Both the position numbers and the translations under genes were made by a program. Below are positions 52,949 to 61,900 of a DNA stretch of 64,000 nucleotides, piece after piece (the stretch's first letter is position 1; every line of letters starts with the position of its first letter). The DNA lies in contig JAFAGO010000051.1 in NCBI GenBank assembly GCA_023422635.1, positions 115,268 through 179,267 on the forward strand, read 5' to 3'. The stretch is from Bacteroidota bacterium (lineage in GTDB: Bacteria > Bacteroidota > Bacteroidia > Flavobacteriales > Weeksellaceae). The notes under the pieces were generated by a model, which worked only from the letters and a program-made list of their open reading frames with translations, was not told where the DNA came from and did not search any database.

Positions 52949-53779
52949 ATGAAAGAAATTTTCAAGATTTTTAAAATAGATCTCGCCGAGGCGGAAAGAA
53001 TTTCAACTTTAGATAATAATCCGCATTCGCATGATTTTGAGGAACTTCTGATTGGAAAAGAAGGTCAAATAGAACATTTTATTGATTTTGAAAATAAAGT
53101 GCTGCAAGCGCCTTTTATCAGCTTTGTAACACAAGGGAAAATTCACCGTATTCGTCCAATGGGAAAAGATGGAAAATGCCATATTTGGGCAATTCGCTTT
53201 AAAAGTGAATTTATTTCGGAAACCACTTTTCAGTTGTATTCATCTTTTCACGATAATGCAAATTTTTGTATGAAAAGTGATTCTTGCTTCGATCGGTTGG
53301 ATATTATTTGCAATATTATCAATACAGAATTCCATCAATCAGCGCCAGATTACGCGGTTATTCGGGATCTTCTGAGTGCACTCTTCACCATGATTGAATC
53401 GGAAAGAAATCGACAAAACTTAAACTTTGATGAAAATAAAAAAATTCAAAACAATACATTCAAAAATTTTCTTCTCCTTTTAAATAGGCATTATAAAGAA
53501 TCGCATGATGTTAATTTCTATGCAGAAAAGCTTTTTATGTCCGCAAGAAATCTCAATATCATTAATCAAAAAATTCTTCAACAAAGCGTTTCTGAAATTA
53601 TTGAAACCCGAAAATTGACCGAAGCCAAAAATCTTTTGATTACAACAGATCTTACCATTGCTGAAATTGGCTACGAATTAGGATTTAAAGAAAAAACCTA
53701 TTTTACACACGCTTTTAAGAGAAAAGCGGGCGTCACCCCTACTGAATTCAGAAAAGAAATGTCGCAAATTATTTCCTGA
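52949..53779 (+). CDS. AraC-family transcriptional regulator
   Basis: A 276-residue regulator with a cupin-like N-terminal sensing domain (HSHDFEELLIGKEGQIEHFI) and a C-terminal AraC double helix-turn-helix (about residues 180-270). The latter includes VNFYAEKLFMSARNLNIINQ, then LTIAEIGYELGFKEKTYFTHAFKRKAGVTPTEFRKE, the well-kept family signature. The target is unknown; the nearest gene upstream is the broken antiporter. It is followed at once by the left repeat array. Confidence 0.92.
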   Translation: MKEIFKIFKIDLAEAERISTLDNNPHSHDFEELLIGKEGQIEHFIDFENKVLQAPFISFVTQGKIHRIRPMGKDGKCHIWAIRFKSEFISETTFQLYSSFHDNANFCMKSDSCFDRLDIICNIINTEFHQSAPDYAVIRDLLSALFTMIESERNRQNLNFDENKKIQNNTFKNFLLLLNRHYKESHDVNFYAEKLFMSARNLNIINQKILQQSVSEIIETRKLTEAKNLLITTDLTIAEIGYELGFKEKTYFTHAFKRKAGVTPTEFRKEMSQIIS

Positions 53780-53806
53780 TAGTACAACGCTTATTCCGAA
53801 TAATAG

Positions 53807-54250
53807 GCTTCATTTCGAATAGCTCAATATGAGCTTAACTTCAGTATGAAATATGCTTCGAGAACCTCAGCATGACATTCGTTATAATAACTCTCTGCTT
53901 TTTGTTTTGTCACTCTGAGGCTCTCGAAGAGTTTTTTTCAGTTTGACTCGAAGACTCTACAAAAATACTTCATTTTGAGCAGCTCTATATAAACTTGTCT
54001 AAGTGTGAAATATGCTTCGAGCGCCTCAGCATAACATTCGTTATAGTAACTCTCTGCTTTTTGTTTTGTCACTCTGAGATTCTCGAAGAGTTTTTATCAG
54101 TTTAAGATTCTCGAAGAGTCTATAAAAATGCTTCATTCCGAACAACTCTATATAAAATTGTCTAAGTGTGAAATATGCTTCGAGAGCCTCAGCATGACAT
54201 TCGTTATAATTATTTTAGCTTTCTATTTTGTCAGTCTGAGGTTCTCGAAG
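53807..54250. repeat. Left array of three palindromic repeat units (REP-like)
   Basis: Three units A1 (53856-53929), A2 (54015-54088) and A3 (54178-54250). Each begins CTTCGAG-ACCTCAGCATGAC-like and ends GTCA-CTGAGG-CTCGAAG-like, so the ~21-bp ends can pair around a ~32-base centre. The units are joined by 85-89-bp spacers that carry a further CTCGAAG. The A2-A3 period is exactly 163 bp. A worn spacer copy from 53807 leads into A1. A3 differs in its centre from A1 and A2 (TTATTTTAGCTTTCTATTTT). Confidence 0.9.
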
Positions 54251-54317
54251 ACTCATAAAAAGCAATGCTACTTGTAGGACACCAAAAAATAATATTAAAT
54301 TTGAGTAAACACATTCT

Positions 54318-54614
54318 ATGAAAAATTATTACGTTTATATTCTTCTTTGTTCGGATAATAGTTATTACACTGGTGTAACTAATGATTTAGAAACACGCTT
54401 TCTTTATCATCAAAATGGTCATAATCCTGAATCCTACACATACAATCGACGACCTGTTGAAATTGTTTTTTACTCTGAATTTAATGATGTGAATCAAGCT
54501 ATTGCATTTGAAAAACAAGTCAAGGGTTGGAGTCGAAAAAAGAAAGAAGCCATCATCAATAATGAATGGGAAAAACTTCCCAATCTTTCTAAAAGAAAAA
54601 ATCCTAACCGATAA
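54318..54614 (+). CDS. Small GIY-YIG nuclease lying between the two repeat arrays
   Basis: A stand-alone GIY-YIG domain of 98 residues, related to the UvrC N-terminal and YhbQ/Slx1-type nucleases. YVYILLCSDNSYYTGVT (residues 5-21) holds the GIY- and YIG-equivalent elements. R27 (LETRF) and E65 (IAFEKQVKGW) are the likely catalytic residues. The end is basic (WSRKKKEAI and SKRKNPNR), good for DNA contact. No other domain is present, so it is not UvrC. It lies 67 bases after A3 and 16 bases before A4 of the flanking arrays, which suggests that the protein acts on these repeats, perhaps in their mobility or upkeep. That link is inference. Confidence 0.9.
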   Translation: MKNYYVYILLCSDNSYYTGVTNDLETRFLYHQNGHNPESYTYNRRPVEIVFYSEFNDVNQAIAFEKQVKGWSRKKKEAIINNEWEKLPNLSKRKNPNR

Positions 54615-54630
54615 ATTCATCTTACACATG

Positions 54631-55029
54631 CTTCGAGAGCCTCAGCATGACATTCGTTATAGTAACTCTCTGCTTTTTCCTTTGTCACTCTGAGGTTCTC
54701 GAAGAGTTTTTATCAGTTTAAGATTCTCGAAGAGTCTATAAAAATGCTTCATTCCGAACAACTCTATATAAAATTGTCTAAGTATGAAATATGCTTCGAG
54801 AACCTCAGCATGACATTCGTTATAGTAACTCTCTGCTTTTTGTTTTGTCACTCTGAGGTTCTCGAAGAGTTTTTATCAGTTTAAGATTCTCGAAGAGTCT
54901 ATAAAAATGCTTCATTCCGAACAACTCTATATAAAATTGTCTAAGTATGAAAGATGCTTCGAGAGCCTCAGCATGACATTCGTTTTAATTATTTTAGCTT
55001 TCTATTTTGTCAGTCTGAGGTTCTCGAAG
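54631..55029. repeat. Right array of three palindromic repeat units (REP-like)
   Basis: Units A4 (54631-54704), A5 (54794-54867) and A6 (54957-55029), spaced at exactly 163 bp. The spacers A4-A5 and A5-A6 differ at about one position. A6 carries the same altered centre as A3 of the left array, so both arrays have the order generic-generic-variant. This points to duplication of a whole three-unit block on either side of the nuclease gene. Confidence 0.9.
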
Positions 55030-55103
55030 AGTGAAATGTTTGTTTCAGTTTTTTCTATAAAATAATAGTACTCAAAAATTTATGAAGTAGTATTAGCTTG
55101 AGA

Positions 55104-56258
55104 TTATTGAATGCTCAGCACATTAAATCCTCCTGCTCTTCCGACTGCATTTAATCCGAAACGATTTTTAATTTTATCCATTGTTTGGTAGAGATTCATT
55201 AGTTCTTCTGTGTCTTCAAATAAATCCATTTGGTGATTGCCGTGAACCAAATTCGTGAACCGAAGTCCAACCAAACGAAGTCGCATTCTGCGCGTATACA
55301 ATTTTTTAAAAAGTTCCAAAGCCACTCTGGAAAGCGTATGATCTGCCGAAGTATAAGCCACTCTGCATTGCTTGGTTTCCGTATCGAAATTAGAATAACG
55401 TATTTTTAAAACCACCGTTGAAGTCAGCCATTTTTCTTTGCGAAGTTGATACGCCAATTGTTCCGCCATTCCAGAAATTAAACCTTTTAGCGCAACCAAA
55501 TCCATTGTATCATTGGTAAACGTTCTTTCTGTAGAAATCGATTTTCTTTCAGAATACGGGATGACTGGATTTTCATCAATTCCATTGGCTTTTTTCCAAA
55601 GTTCTCTTCCGTTTTTGCCAATCATTTGTCCAAGAACATCCACGGGCATTTCAGATAAGGTTTTTATCGTTCTAATCCCAATTCTGGAAAGCAATTGAAA
55701 TGTAACATCGCCGACCATTGGTATTTTTTTAATGGAAAGTGGATTGAGAAATGGTTTTACTTCTAAAGATTTCAATTGTAATCTTCCGACAGGTTTTGCT
55801 TCTCCCGTTCCAATTTTGGAAACGGTTTTGTTTTGAGAAAGTGCAAAACTTATGGGAAGTCCAGTATTTTTTGTTACCGCATCTGCAATTTCGGTTGTCC
55901 ATTTATAACAGCCAAAAAATTGATCCATTCCAGATAAATCCAAGTAAAATTCATCGATACTTGCTTTTTCCATTACAGGAACTTTTTCTTGAATGATTTC
56001 GGTAACTGTATGCGATAAATTCGAGTACATTTCGTGATCTCCACGTATAATTTTTGCATCGGGGCACAACTTCATTGCCATACGAATTGGCATTGCAGAA
56101 CGTACCCCAAAATAACGTGCTTCATAACTGCATGAAGAAACCACACCTCTATCTCCACCACCGATAATTACAGGGATTCCATTAAGTTTTGAGTTTTGTA
56201 ATCTTTCGCAAGAAACAAAAAAAGTATCCAAATCCATATGTACAATTGCACGATTCAT
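55104..56258 (-). CDS. dinB: Y-family DNA polymerase (DinB/Pol IV type)
   Basis: A translesion DNA polymerase of 384 residues. The start is at the ATG before NRAIVHMDLDTFFVS, the usual Pol IV N-terminus; a frame eight residues longer is less likely. Metal ligands are D9 and D102-E103 (ASIDEFYLDLSG). The finger stretch SYEARYFGVRSAMP and the little-finger domain are in place. QMDLFED near the C-terminus fits the beta-clamp binding pattern QxxLF. It is divergent from an XRE/S24 regulator with shared regulatory DNA, so it is probably damage-induced. Base-substitution errors are expected from this family. Confidence 0.94.
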   Translation of the reverse strand: MNRAIVHMDLDTFFVSCERLQNSKLNGIPVIIGGGDRGVVSSCSYEARYFGVRSAMPIRMAMKLCPDAKIIRGDHEMYSNLSHTVTEIIQEKVPVMEKASIDEFYLDLSGMDQFFGCYKWTTEIADAVTKNTGLPISFALSQNKTVSKIGTGEAKPVGRLQLKSLEVKPFLNPLSIKKIPMVGDVTFQLLSRIGIRTIKTLSEMPVDVLGQMIGKNGRELWKKANGIDENPVIPYSERKSISTERTFTNDTMDLVALKGLISGMAEQLAYQLRKEKWLTSTVVLKIRYSNFDTETKQCRVAYTSADHTLSRVALELFKKLYTRRMRLRLVGLRFTNLVHGNHQMDLFEDTEELMNLYQTMDKIKNRFGLNAVGRAGGFNVLSIQ

Positions 56259-56280
56259 AAAAAGATTAAATATTTTAGTC

Positions 56281-56308
56281 ATTCATTTTGCCTTGATGCA
56301 AAACGAAT
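56281..56308 (-). other. Hairpin at the dinB start region
   Basis: ATTC-A-TTTTGC pairs with GCAAAA-C-GAAT around CTTGAT, just upstream of the dinB coding start. It could affect translation of the leader mRNA. It has no T run. Confidence 0.4.
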
Positions 56309-56357
56309 CAAAAAATCAAGACTTGGATTTTTCCGCTAAAAATTTTTCATACTCACT

Positions 56358-56408
56358 AAAACTTCTAAAACTCGCTGCGCTCAAACAGTAGAAGTTTTTT
56401 AACGTTCC
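56358..56408. repeat. Perfect 10-bp-armed hairpin in the dinB leader (REP-like)
   Basis: AAAACTTCTA (56358-56367) and TAGAAGTTTT (56399-56408) enclose a 31-base loop containing CTCGCTGCGCTCAAACAG. That core looks like dispersed repeats I recall from Chryseobacterium-type genomes. On the plus strand six T follow. It lies within the long leader of dinB. Confidence 0.45.
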
Positions 56409-56479
56409 TATCAAAAATTTTCTTAACACTTCAGACTCCTAAGTCATTTATTAAGTGATTAAATTTATAAAAACAACAG

Positions 56480-56548
56480 TTTGATAAGTGCAAAATTAGT
56501 ACGATGTGTATCAAAATTTACTATATTTGTTGGTATAAATTTTATCAA
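56480..56548. promoter_or_regulatory. Divergent promoter/operator between dinB and the S24 regulator
   Basis: TTTGATA (56480-56486) and TATCAAA (56509-56515) form a perfect inverted repeat over a minus-strand -7 box TAATTTTG (56491-56498) for dinB. A plus-strand -7 box TATATTTG (56522-56529) serves the regulator. A third TATCAA is at 56543-56548. Repeated TATCAA half-sites across both promoters fit control by the encoded repressor. Confidence 0.5.
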
Positions 56549-57315
56549 TGTCTGTTTTATCCGATAACATCCGCTTTTTAAGAAACCGACAAGAACTTTC
56601 ACAACAAAAACTTGCGGATCAATTGCTCATTACCAGAGTTCGATATGCAAAATATGAAGATGGAACTTCTGAACCTCCGATTGAAATTTTACTCCGAATC
56701 TCGAAGTATTTTAGCATTAGTGTTGATCTTTTGATTTCGGTTGATATTCGAAAATATCCTTTGGAAGAAATGTTGAATTTGCCCGATAATAGAATTCTTG
56801 TTCCGATTACAGTGGATTCTTCGGGGAATAATCAAATAGAAATTATTTCACAAAAAGCATCAATGGGTTATTTGAATGGTTACAGCGATCCTGAATATAT
56901 TGAAAGTCTGCAAACGATTTCTCTTCCTTTTTTAAGAAATGGAAAATTTCGGGCGTTTCCTGCAGATGGAGATTCGATGCCTCCTTTTAAAAATGGAACT
57001 TTTATTGTTGGAAAGTATGTTGAAAATTTAGCAGATTTAAAAACGGACAAAACGTATGTTTTTATCACTACCAATGATGGGATTACCTACAAAAGATTTC
57101 AGTTTCACGAGGGAAATTCAATTTGTGTAAAAGCCGATAATTCTTTTTACGAACCTTATAAAATTCCTTTAACTGAAATTAAAGAAATTTGGGAATTTGC
57201 ATGTAGCATCACTACTCAAGAATATGAACCTGACGAATTTACTGGTCAGAATGTGAAGGATTTGTTTTTGGAGCTGAAAAGTGATTTAAAAGAAATTGAG
57301 AAAAAACTTAAATAA
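56548..57315 (+). CDS. XRE/S24-type LexA-like transcriptional regulator
   Basis: A 255-residue regulator made of an XRE helix-turn-helix (residues ~5-65, ELSQQKLADQLLITRVRYAKYEDG) and a C-terminal S24 peptidase-like domain. The Ser-Lys pair is S143 (DGDSMPPFKNG) and K182 (GITYKRFQ). The expected Ala-Gly cleavage site before the S24 domain reads MG in KASMGYLNGY, so self-cleavage is uncertain. The gene is divergent from dinB, a common pair in flavobacteria, and it likely represses dinB and itself until DNA damage. Both operator and inducer are inferred. Confidence 0.9.
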   Translation: MSVLSDNIRFLRNRQELSQQKLADQLLITRVRYAKYEDGTSEPPIEILLRISKYFSISVDLLISVDIRKYPLEEMLNLPDNRILVPITVDSSGNNQIEIISQKASMGYLNGYSDPEYIESLQTISLPFLRNGKFRAFPADGDSMPPFKNGTFIVGKYVENLADLKTDKTYVFITTNDGITYKRFQFHEGNSICVKADNSFYEPYKIPLTEIKEIWEFACSITTQEYEPDEFTGQNVKDLFLELKSDLKEIEKKLK

Positions 57316-57348
57316 AAAAGCGCTGAACAGTATTGTTCAGCGCTTTTT
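57313..57348. terminator. Bidirectional terminator shared by the S24 regulator and tRNA-Ala
   Basis: AGCGCTGAACA (57319-57329) and TGTTCAGCGCT (57334-57344) form a perfect 11-bp stem with A/T runs on both sides, serving the plus-strand gene and the minus-strand tRNA. Confidence 0.88.
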
Positions 57349-57352
57349 GTTG

Positions 57353-57426
57353 TGGAGGATATCGGGATCGAACCGACCACCTCAACACTGCCAGTGTTGC
57401 GCTCTAGCCAGATGAGCTAATCCCCC
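57353..57426 (-). tRNA. tRNA-Ala (anticodon GGC)
   Basis: On the minus strand the acceptor arm GGGGGAT pairs with ATCCTCC and includes the G3:U70 wobble that identifies alanine tRNAs. The anticodon stem CAACA/TGTTG holds the loop CTGGCAG, giving anticodon GGC. The T-arm has GGTTCGATCCC. The discriminator is A, and CCA is not encoded. Confidence 0.96.
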
Positions 57427-57477
57427 AAGAGTTTTGCAATGATAGAACTTTTTTAGGGATTTACAAAATGTGAAAAT

Positions 57478-57507
57478 AAAAAAAGAACAGATTGCTCTGC
57501 TCTTTTT
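57478..57507 (-). terminator. Terminator of the second RND operon
   Basis: On the minus strand AAGAGCAGA pairs with TCTGTTCTT (one mismatch) and is followed by a T run, 28 bases past the TolC-like gene stop. Confidence 0.65.
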
Positions 57508-57534
57508 AGTATTGTAATTTGCGTGTAAAGTTGA

Positions 57535-58944
57535 TTACTTCCATCCGCCGCCTAAAGCGCGGTACAATTCAACTTCGGATTGAAGTTTGGTGTATTTCGC
57601 ATTGGCGATATTGAGTTCTGCATTTAAACGATTAACGTCGGCATTTAAAACTTCTAGATAATTAGCCATTCCATAATTCACTAATTCTTGAGAGAAATTA
57701 ACGGAGTTGGAATACGCTGCCAATTCTTTTTCTTTCAATTGAATAAATTGATCTTGCGAACTATACACTTTCAACGCATCCGAAACTTCTTTCCCTGCAT
57801 TTAAAATGGCTTTTCTGAAATTTAAATACGCATTTTGTTGATTCAATTGACTGACTTCGTAATTGGTTTTAATTTGACGCTTATTCAAAATAGGTTGCGC
57901 CAAACCTGCAACAACAGAAGCAAACAATGAATGTCCACTTAAAAGATGATCAATATCCACACTCTGCAAACCGCCACTTCCCGTAATTTTAAATGTAGGA
58001 TAAAATTGTGCTTTTGCGTTGTTGGTTAATTCAAAGGCATTCATCAAATCGAATTCGGCTTTACGAACATCAGGGCGATTGGCAAGCAAACTTGAACTGT
58101 AACCAAGGTTAGTGTCGATATTTAAGTTTTGTCCGTCCAAAGTGCTTCTCGCGATGCTTCCAGAAGGTTGCCCTTTCAATAAAGAAATGGTGTTTTCTAA
58201 CTGCGTAATTTGAACATCTAAATTAATAAGTGATGCTTGTGCATTATACACCAATGCTTCACTTTGTTGCACCGCAACTTCAGTTAACGTTCCGGCTTCT
58301 TTAAGAGCTTTTGTTGTTTCAAGATTTTGATTTCGAATTGTAATGGTTTGTTCAATTATTTTTTTCTGCTCATCCAAAGTCAATAATTGAAAATAGGCAG
58401 TTGCAATTGAAGCAACAAGACTACTTTTTACGTTTTGATGCGTAGAAACACTTCCTAAATACGTTGCCAATTGTGCTTTTTCCTGTGCTTTCAGTTTTCC
58501 CCAGATATCTGCTTCCCAACCCAAACTTGCGGTTAAATCAAATTGGTTAATGTATCTTCTCTCTCCAATAATTTGTCCAAATTGAGTATTGAGTGAAGAA
58601 GTAGTAAAGGTATACCCAGGTCCAACAGAAAGCGTAGGTTGATATGCTGCTTTGGTTTGTTTTAAATAAGCTTCTGCAGAACTAATATTGTTCAGCGCTA
58701 CACGAATATCCAAATTATTTTCTAACGCTTCGGATATATGTTGTTGAAGTTGCGTGTCTTTGAAAATTTCTTTCCAGGAAATGCCACCAATTCCTATACT
58801 GTCTTTGGGAAGAAGATCGGTACGGAAGAGTTTTTCATCGACTACTTTATCATCTCTTTTATATTCTTGTCTTGCAGCACAAGATCCTACAACAACAAAA
58901 ATGGCAAAGAGACTGACTATATTTAAAATTTTACTTTTTTTCAT
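57535..58944 (-). CDS. Outer-membrane efflux lipoprotein (OprM/NodT-like)
   Basis: The outer-membrane channel of the second pump, 469 residues. The signal ends VVGSC with the lipidated cysteine at 22, as in OprM/NodT lipoproteins. OEP repeats are visible with LQQHISEALENNLDIRVALNN in the first and LLANRPDVRKAEFDLMNA in the second, the NRPD motif being typical of NodT proteins. It ends LYRALGGGWK, a normal NodT ending. It is last in the order regulator-adaptor-permease-channel, 8 bases after the permease gene. Confidence 0.95.
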   Translation of the reverse strand: MKKSKILNIVSLFAIFVVVGSCAARQEYKRDDKVVDEKLFRTDLLPKDSIGIGGISWKEIFKDTQLQQHISEALENNLDIRVALNNISSAEAYLKQTKAAYQPTLSVGPGYTFTTSSLNTQFGQIIGERRYINQFDLTASLGWEADIWGKLKAQEKAQLATYLGSVSTHQNVKSSLVASIATAYFQLLTLDEQKKIIEQTITIRNQNLETTKALKEAGTLTEVAVQQSEALVYNAQASLINLDVQITQLENTISLLKGQPSGSIARSTLDGQNLNIDTNLGYSSSLLANRPDVRKAEFDLMNAFELTNNAKAQFYPTFKITGSGGLQSVDIDHLLSGHSLFASVVAGLAQPILNKRQIKTNYEVSQLNQQNAYLNFRKAILNAGKEVSDALKVYSSQDQFIQLKEKELAAYSNSVNFSQELVNYGMANYLEVLNADVNRLNAELNIANAKYTKLQSEVELYRALGGGWK

Positions 58945-58952
58945 AATCTATA

Positions 58953-61900
58953 TTATTCTGATAAATGAACTTTGGTTTTTTCTGATGGTTTTACTTTTTC
59001 TTGCAAATATTGGAAGACTACAAATAAAACAGGAATCACCAACAATCCTAAAAGTGTCCCAATAAGCAAACCAAATGCTGCACCTGTTGCAATCGATTTA
59101 TTTCCTGCTGCTCCAATTCCTCCTGAGAAGACTAATGGCATTAATCCTAAAATAAAGGCAAATGAAGTCATCAAAATTGGTCTTAAACGCGCTTTTGCGG
59201 CATTTATAGCGGACATGGAAAGCGATTCACCGTGATGTCTACGTTGAACGGCAAATTCAACAATAAGAATGGCGTTTTTCGCTAACAAACCAACCAACAT
59301 AATTAATGCTATTTGGAAGTAGATATTATTTTCTAATCCAAAAATCATTTGACTAAAATAAGCACCCATCACTCCTAAAGGCAACGAAAAGATTACTGAT
59401 AAAGGAAGAATATAACTTTCATATTGTGCAGAAAGAATGAAGTACACAAAGATTAAACTCAAACCGAAAATAATCACCGTTTGCGAACCTGATGATAATT
59501 CTTCTTTTGACAATCCTGTAAATTCTACATCGTAATTATTTCCTAAAGTTTGATTGGCAACTTCTTGAACTGCTTTAATCGCATCTCCTGTACTGTATTC
59601 TCCGGAATTGGCTCCTGTAATCTTAACGGAAGAATATAAATTATAACGGCTTACGGATTGTGGTCCACTCGATTTTTCTAAAGTTATAAATTGCGTAATT
59701 GGTGTCATTTGTCCATCATCTGCTTTCACATACATAGTGCTCAAACTTTCAGGATTCACTCGGTCATCAGGTAAAGATTGAACCATTACTCTAAACTGCT
59801 TCCCATATTTTGTAAAATCAGCGGCATAAACTCCACCTACATAACCTTGAAGTGTACTCAAAATATTTGAAACGGAAACACCCATTCTTTTTGCAACAGG
59901 AACATTAATCGTCAATTGATATTGAGGAAACTTTGTATTAAAGGAAGTTTGCGCATACTGAATTTCTGGACGTTTAGACAAGTTTGCAATAAATTGTTGA
60001 GTTGTTTTATCCAAATCTGTTATCGATCCTCCTGATTTATCGAGCAGAACACATTCAAAACCAGAACTCATCCCATATCCTGGAATTGAAGGCGGTTGAA
60101 AAAAGATGGCTTTTGCATCTTTCATTTGAGGCATTTGTGCACTCAAACCAAATAATTTTCCAACAATCGTGTTTACTTGTGACTGTGCGTCTGTACGATC
60201 GGCAAAAGGTTTTAATTTCATAAATGCCATTCCATTATTACTCCCCGTTCCCGAAATGAGTCCTCTTCCTGTAACAATTGTAACTTGGTCAATACCAGGG
60301 ATTTTTGATGCTTCTTTTTGTAGAGATTTCATCACCGTATATGTTCTTTCCATTGATGCTCCTGGAGGCAATTGAACATCGGCAAATACAATTCCTCTAT
60401 CTTCGCTTGGTACAAAACCTTTTTTCATTGTTGTGCTGATCCAAAATATTAATCCTCCAGAAATTAACAACAATGCCAAAGTCACCCATTTATGACGCAA
60501 TAAGAAAACAAATGCTTTACCATATCTTTCTGTTCCAGCGTGAAACGCGACATTGAATTTGTAAAAGAATTTTCCGACAAAGTTTTTCTTTTCATATTCT
60601 TCGTTTCCGTGGTGCGTTGGTTTCAATAATAAGGAACATAAAACTGGACTTAATGTTAATGCATTTACTGCTGAAATCACAATGGCAACAATTAATGTTA
60701 CCCCAAATTGCTGATAGAAAACACCGGTTGGTCCCGTTATAAAAGTTACAGGAATAAAAACCGCTGCCATCACCAAAGTAATCGAAATAATCGCTCCAGT
60801 AATTTCATCCATTGCAGAAACAGTAGCCTTTTTCGCATCTTTAATACCTGATTCCATTTTAGCATGAACTGCTTCGACGACGACAATCGCATCATCCACA
60901 ACAATACCAATTGCCAAAACCAATGCAAAGAGGGTTAAAAGGTTTAAGGAATACCCAAACAAATTCAAGAAGAAAAACGATCCCACAATGGAAACCGGAA
61001 CTGCAATTGCCGGTATTAAGGTAGATCTGAAATCTTGCAAGAAAATAAAAACCACCAAGAAAACCAATATAAAAGCTTCAATCAAAGTATGAATAACTTT
61101 TTCAATGGAAGCTGATAAGAATTCATTGGAGTCGAAGTTAATGGTATATTTTACCCCTTCAGGAAAGGACTTTTCAGAATTTTTTAAATAGGCTTTAATA
61201 TTTTCAATTATTTCTTGTGCATTAGAACCTGGGGTTTGGTTGATTGCCATACTCACTGCCGGATCATCACCATTTTGTGCTAAACCAGTATATGATAATG
61301 CATCCAATTGAATTTTAGCAATATCTTTCAATAATAAATCCTGGCCATTTCCTAAGGATTTTACCACCATATTTTCATATTGACTGACTTCGTTGAACTT
61401 TCCAACGTATTTGATAATGTACTCGAAAGATTGCCCATCATTTTGTCCCAATGTTCCTGCTGCTGCTTCCTGCGATTGATCATTGATCGCTGCTGTTACT
61501 TCAGATGGAATTAAACCATACGCTTGCATCTTTTGAGGATCCAACCAAATTCTCATTGAATAGTTCTTCCCTCCCAAAATTCTTGCATCTCCTACTCCGT
61601 AAATCCTTTGGATTGCTGGAAGTACGTTGATGTTCATATAATTGGTGATAAACGTATCGTCAATGTTTTTATTATCGGAATAAAATGTTAAGAACATCAA
61701 AGAACTGGTTTGCTGTTTCTGCGTGACCACTCCAGATTTTGTTACTTCACTTGGTAAAAGTGGCGTTGCTCTTGAAACTCTATTCTGAACATTTACGGTT
61801 GCAATATCAGGATTAATACCTTGTTTAAAATACACTTGGATCGATGCAGCTCCATCATTCGTTGCAGAAGAGGAAATATAATCCATCCCTTCCACACCAT

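Noticed and set aside
54318..54614. GIY-YIG gene as a fragment of uvrC
   Set aside because: It has its own start and stop at the usual size of stand-alone GIY-YIG proteins and no trace of the UvrC RNase-H-like or UVR domains beside it.
53807..55029. The repeat arrays as a CRISPR
   Set aside because: The units are ~74 bp, self-pairing and degenerate; spacers are nearly identical to each other instead of unique; no cas gene is near.
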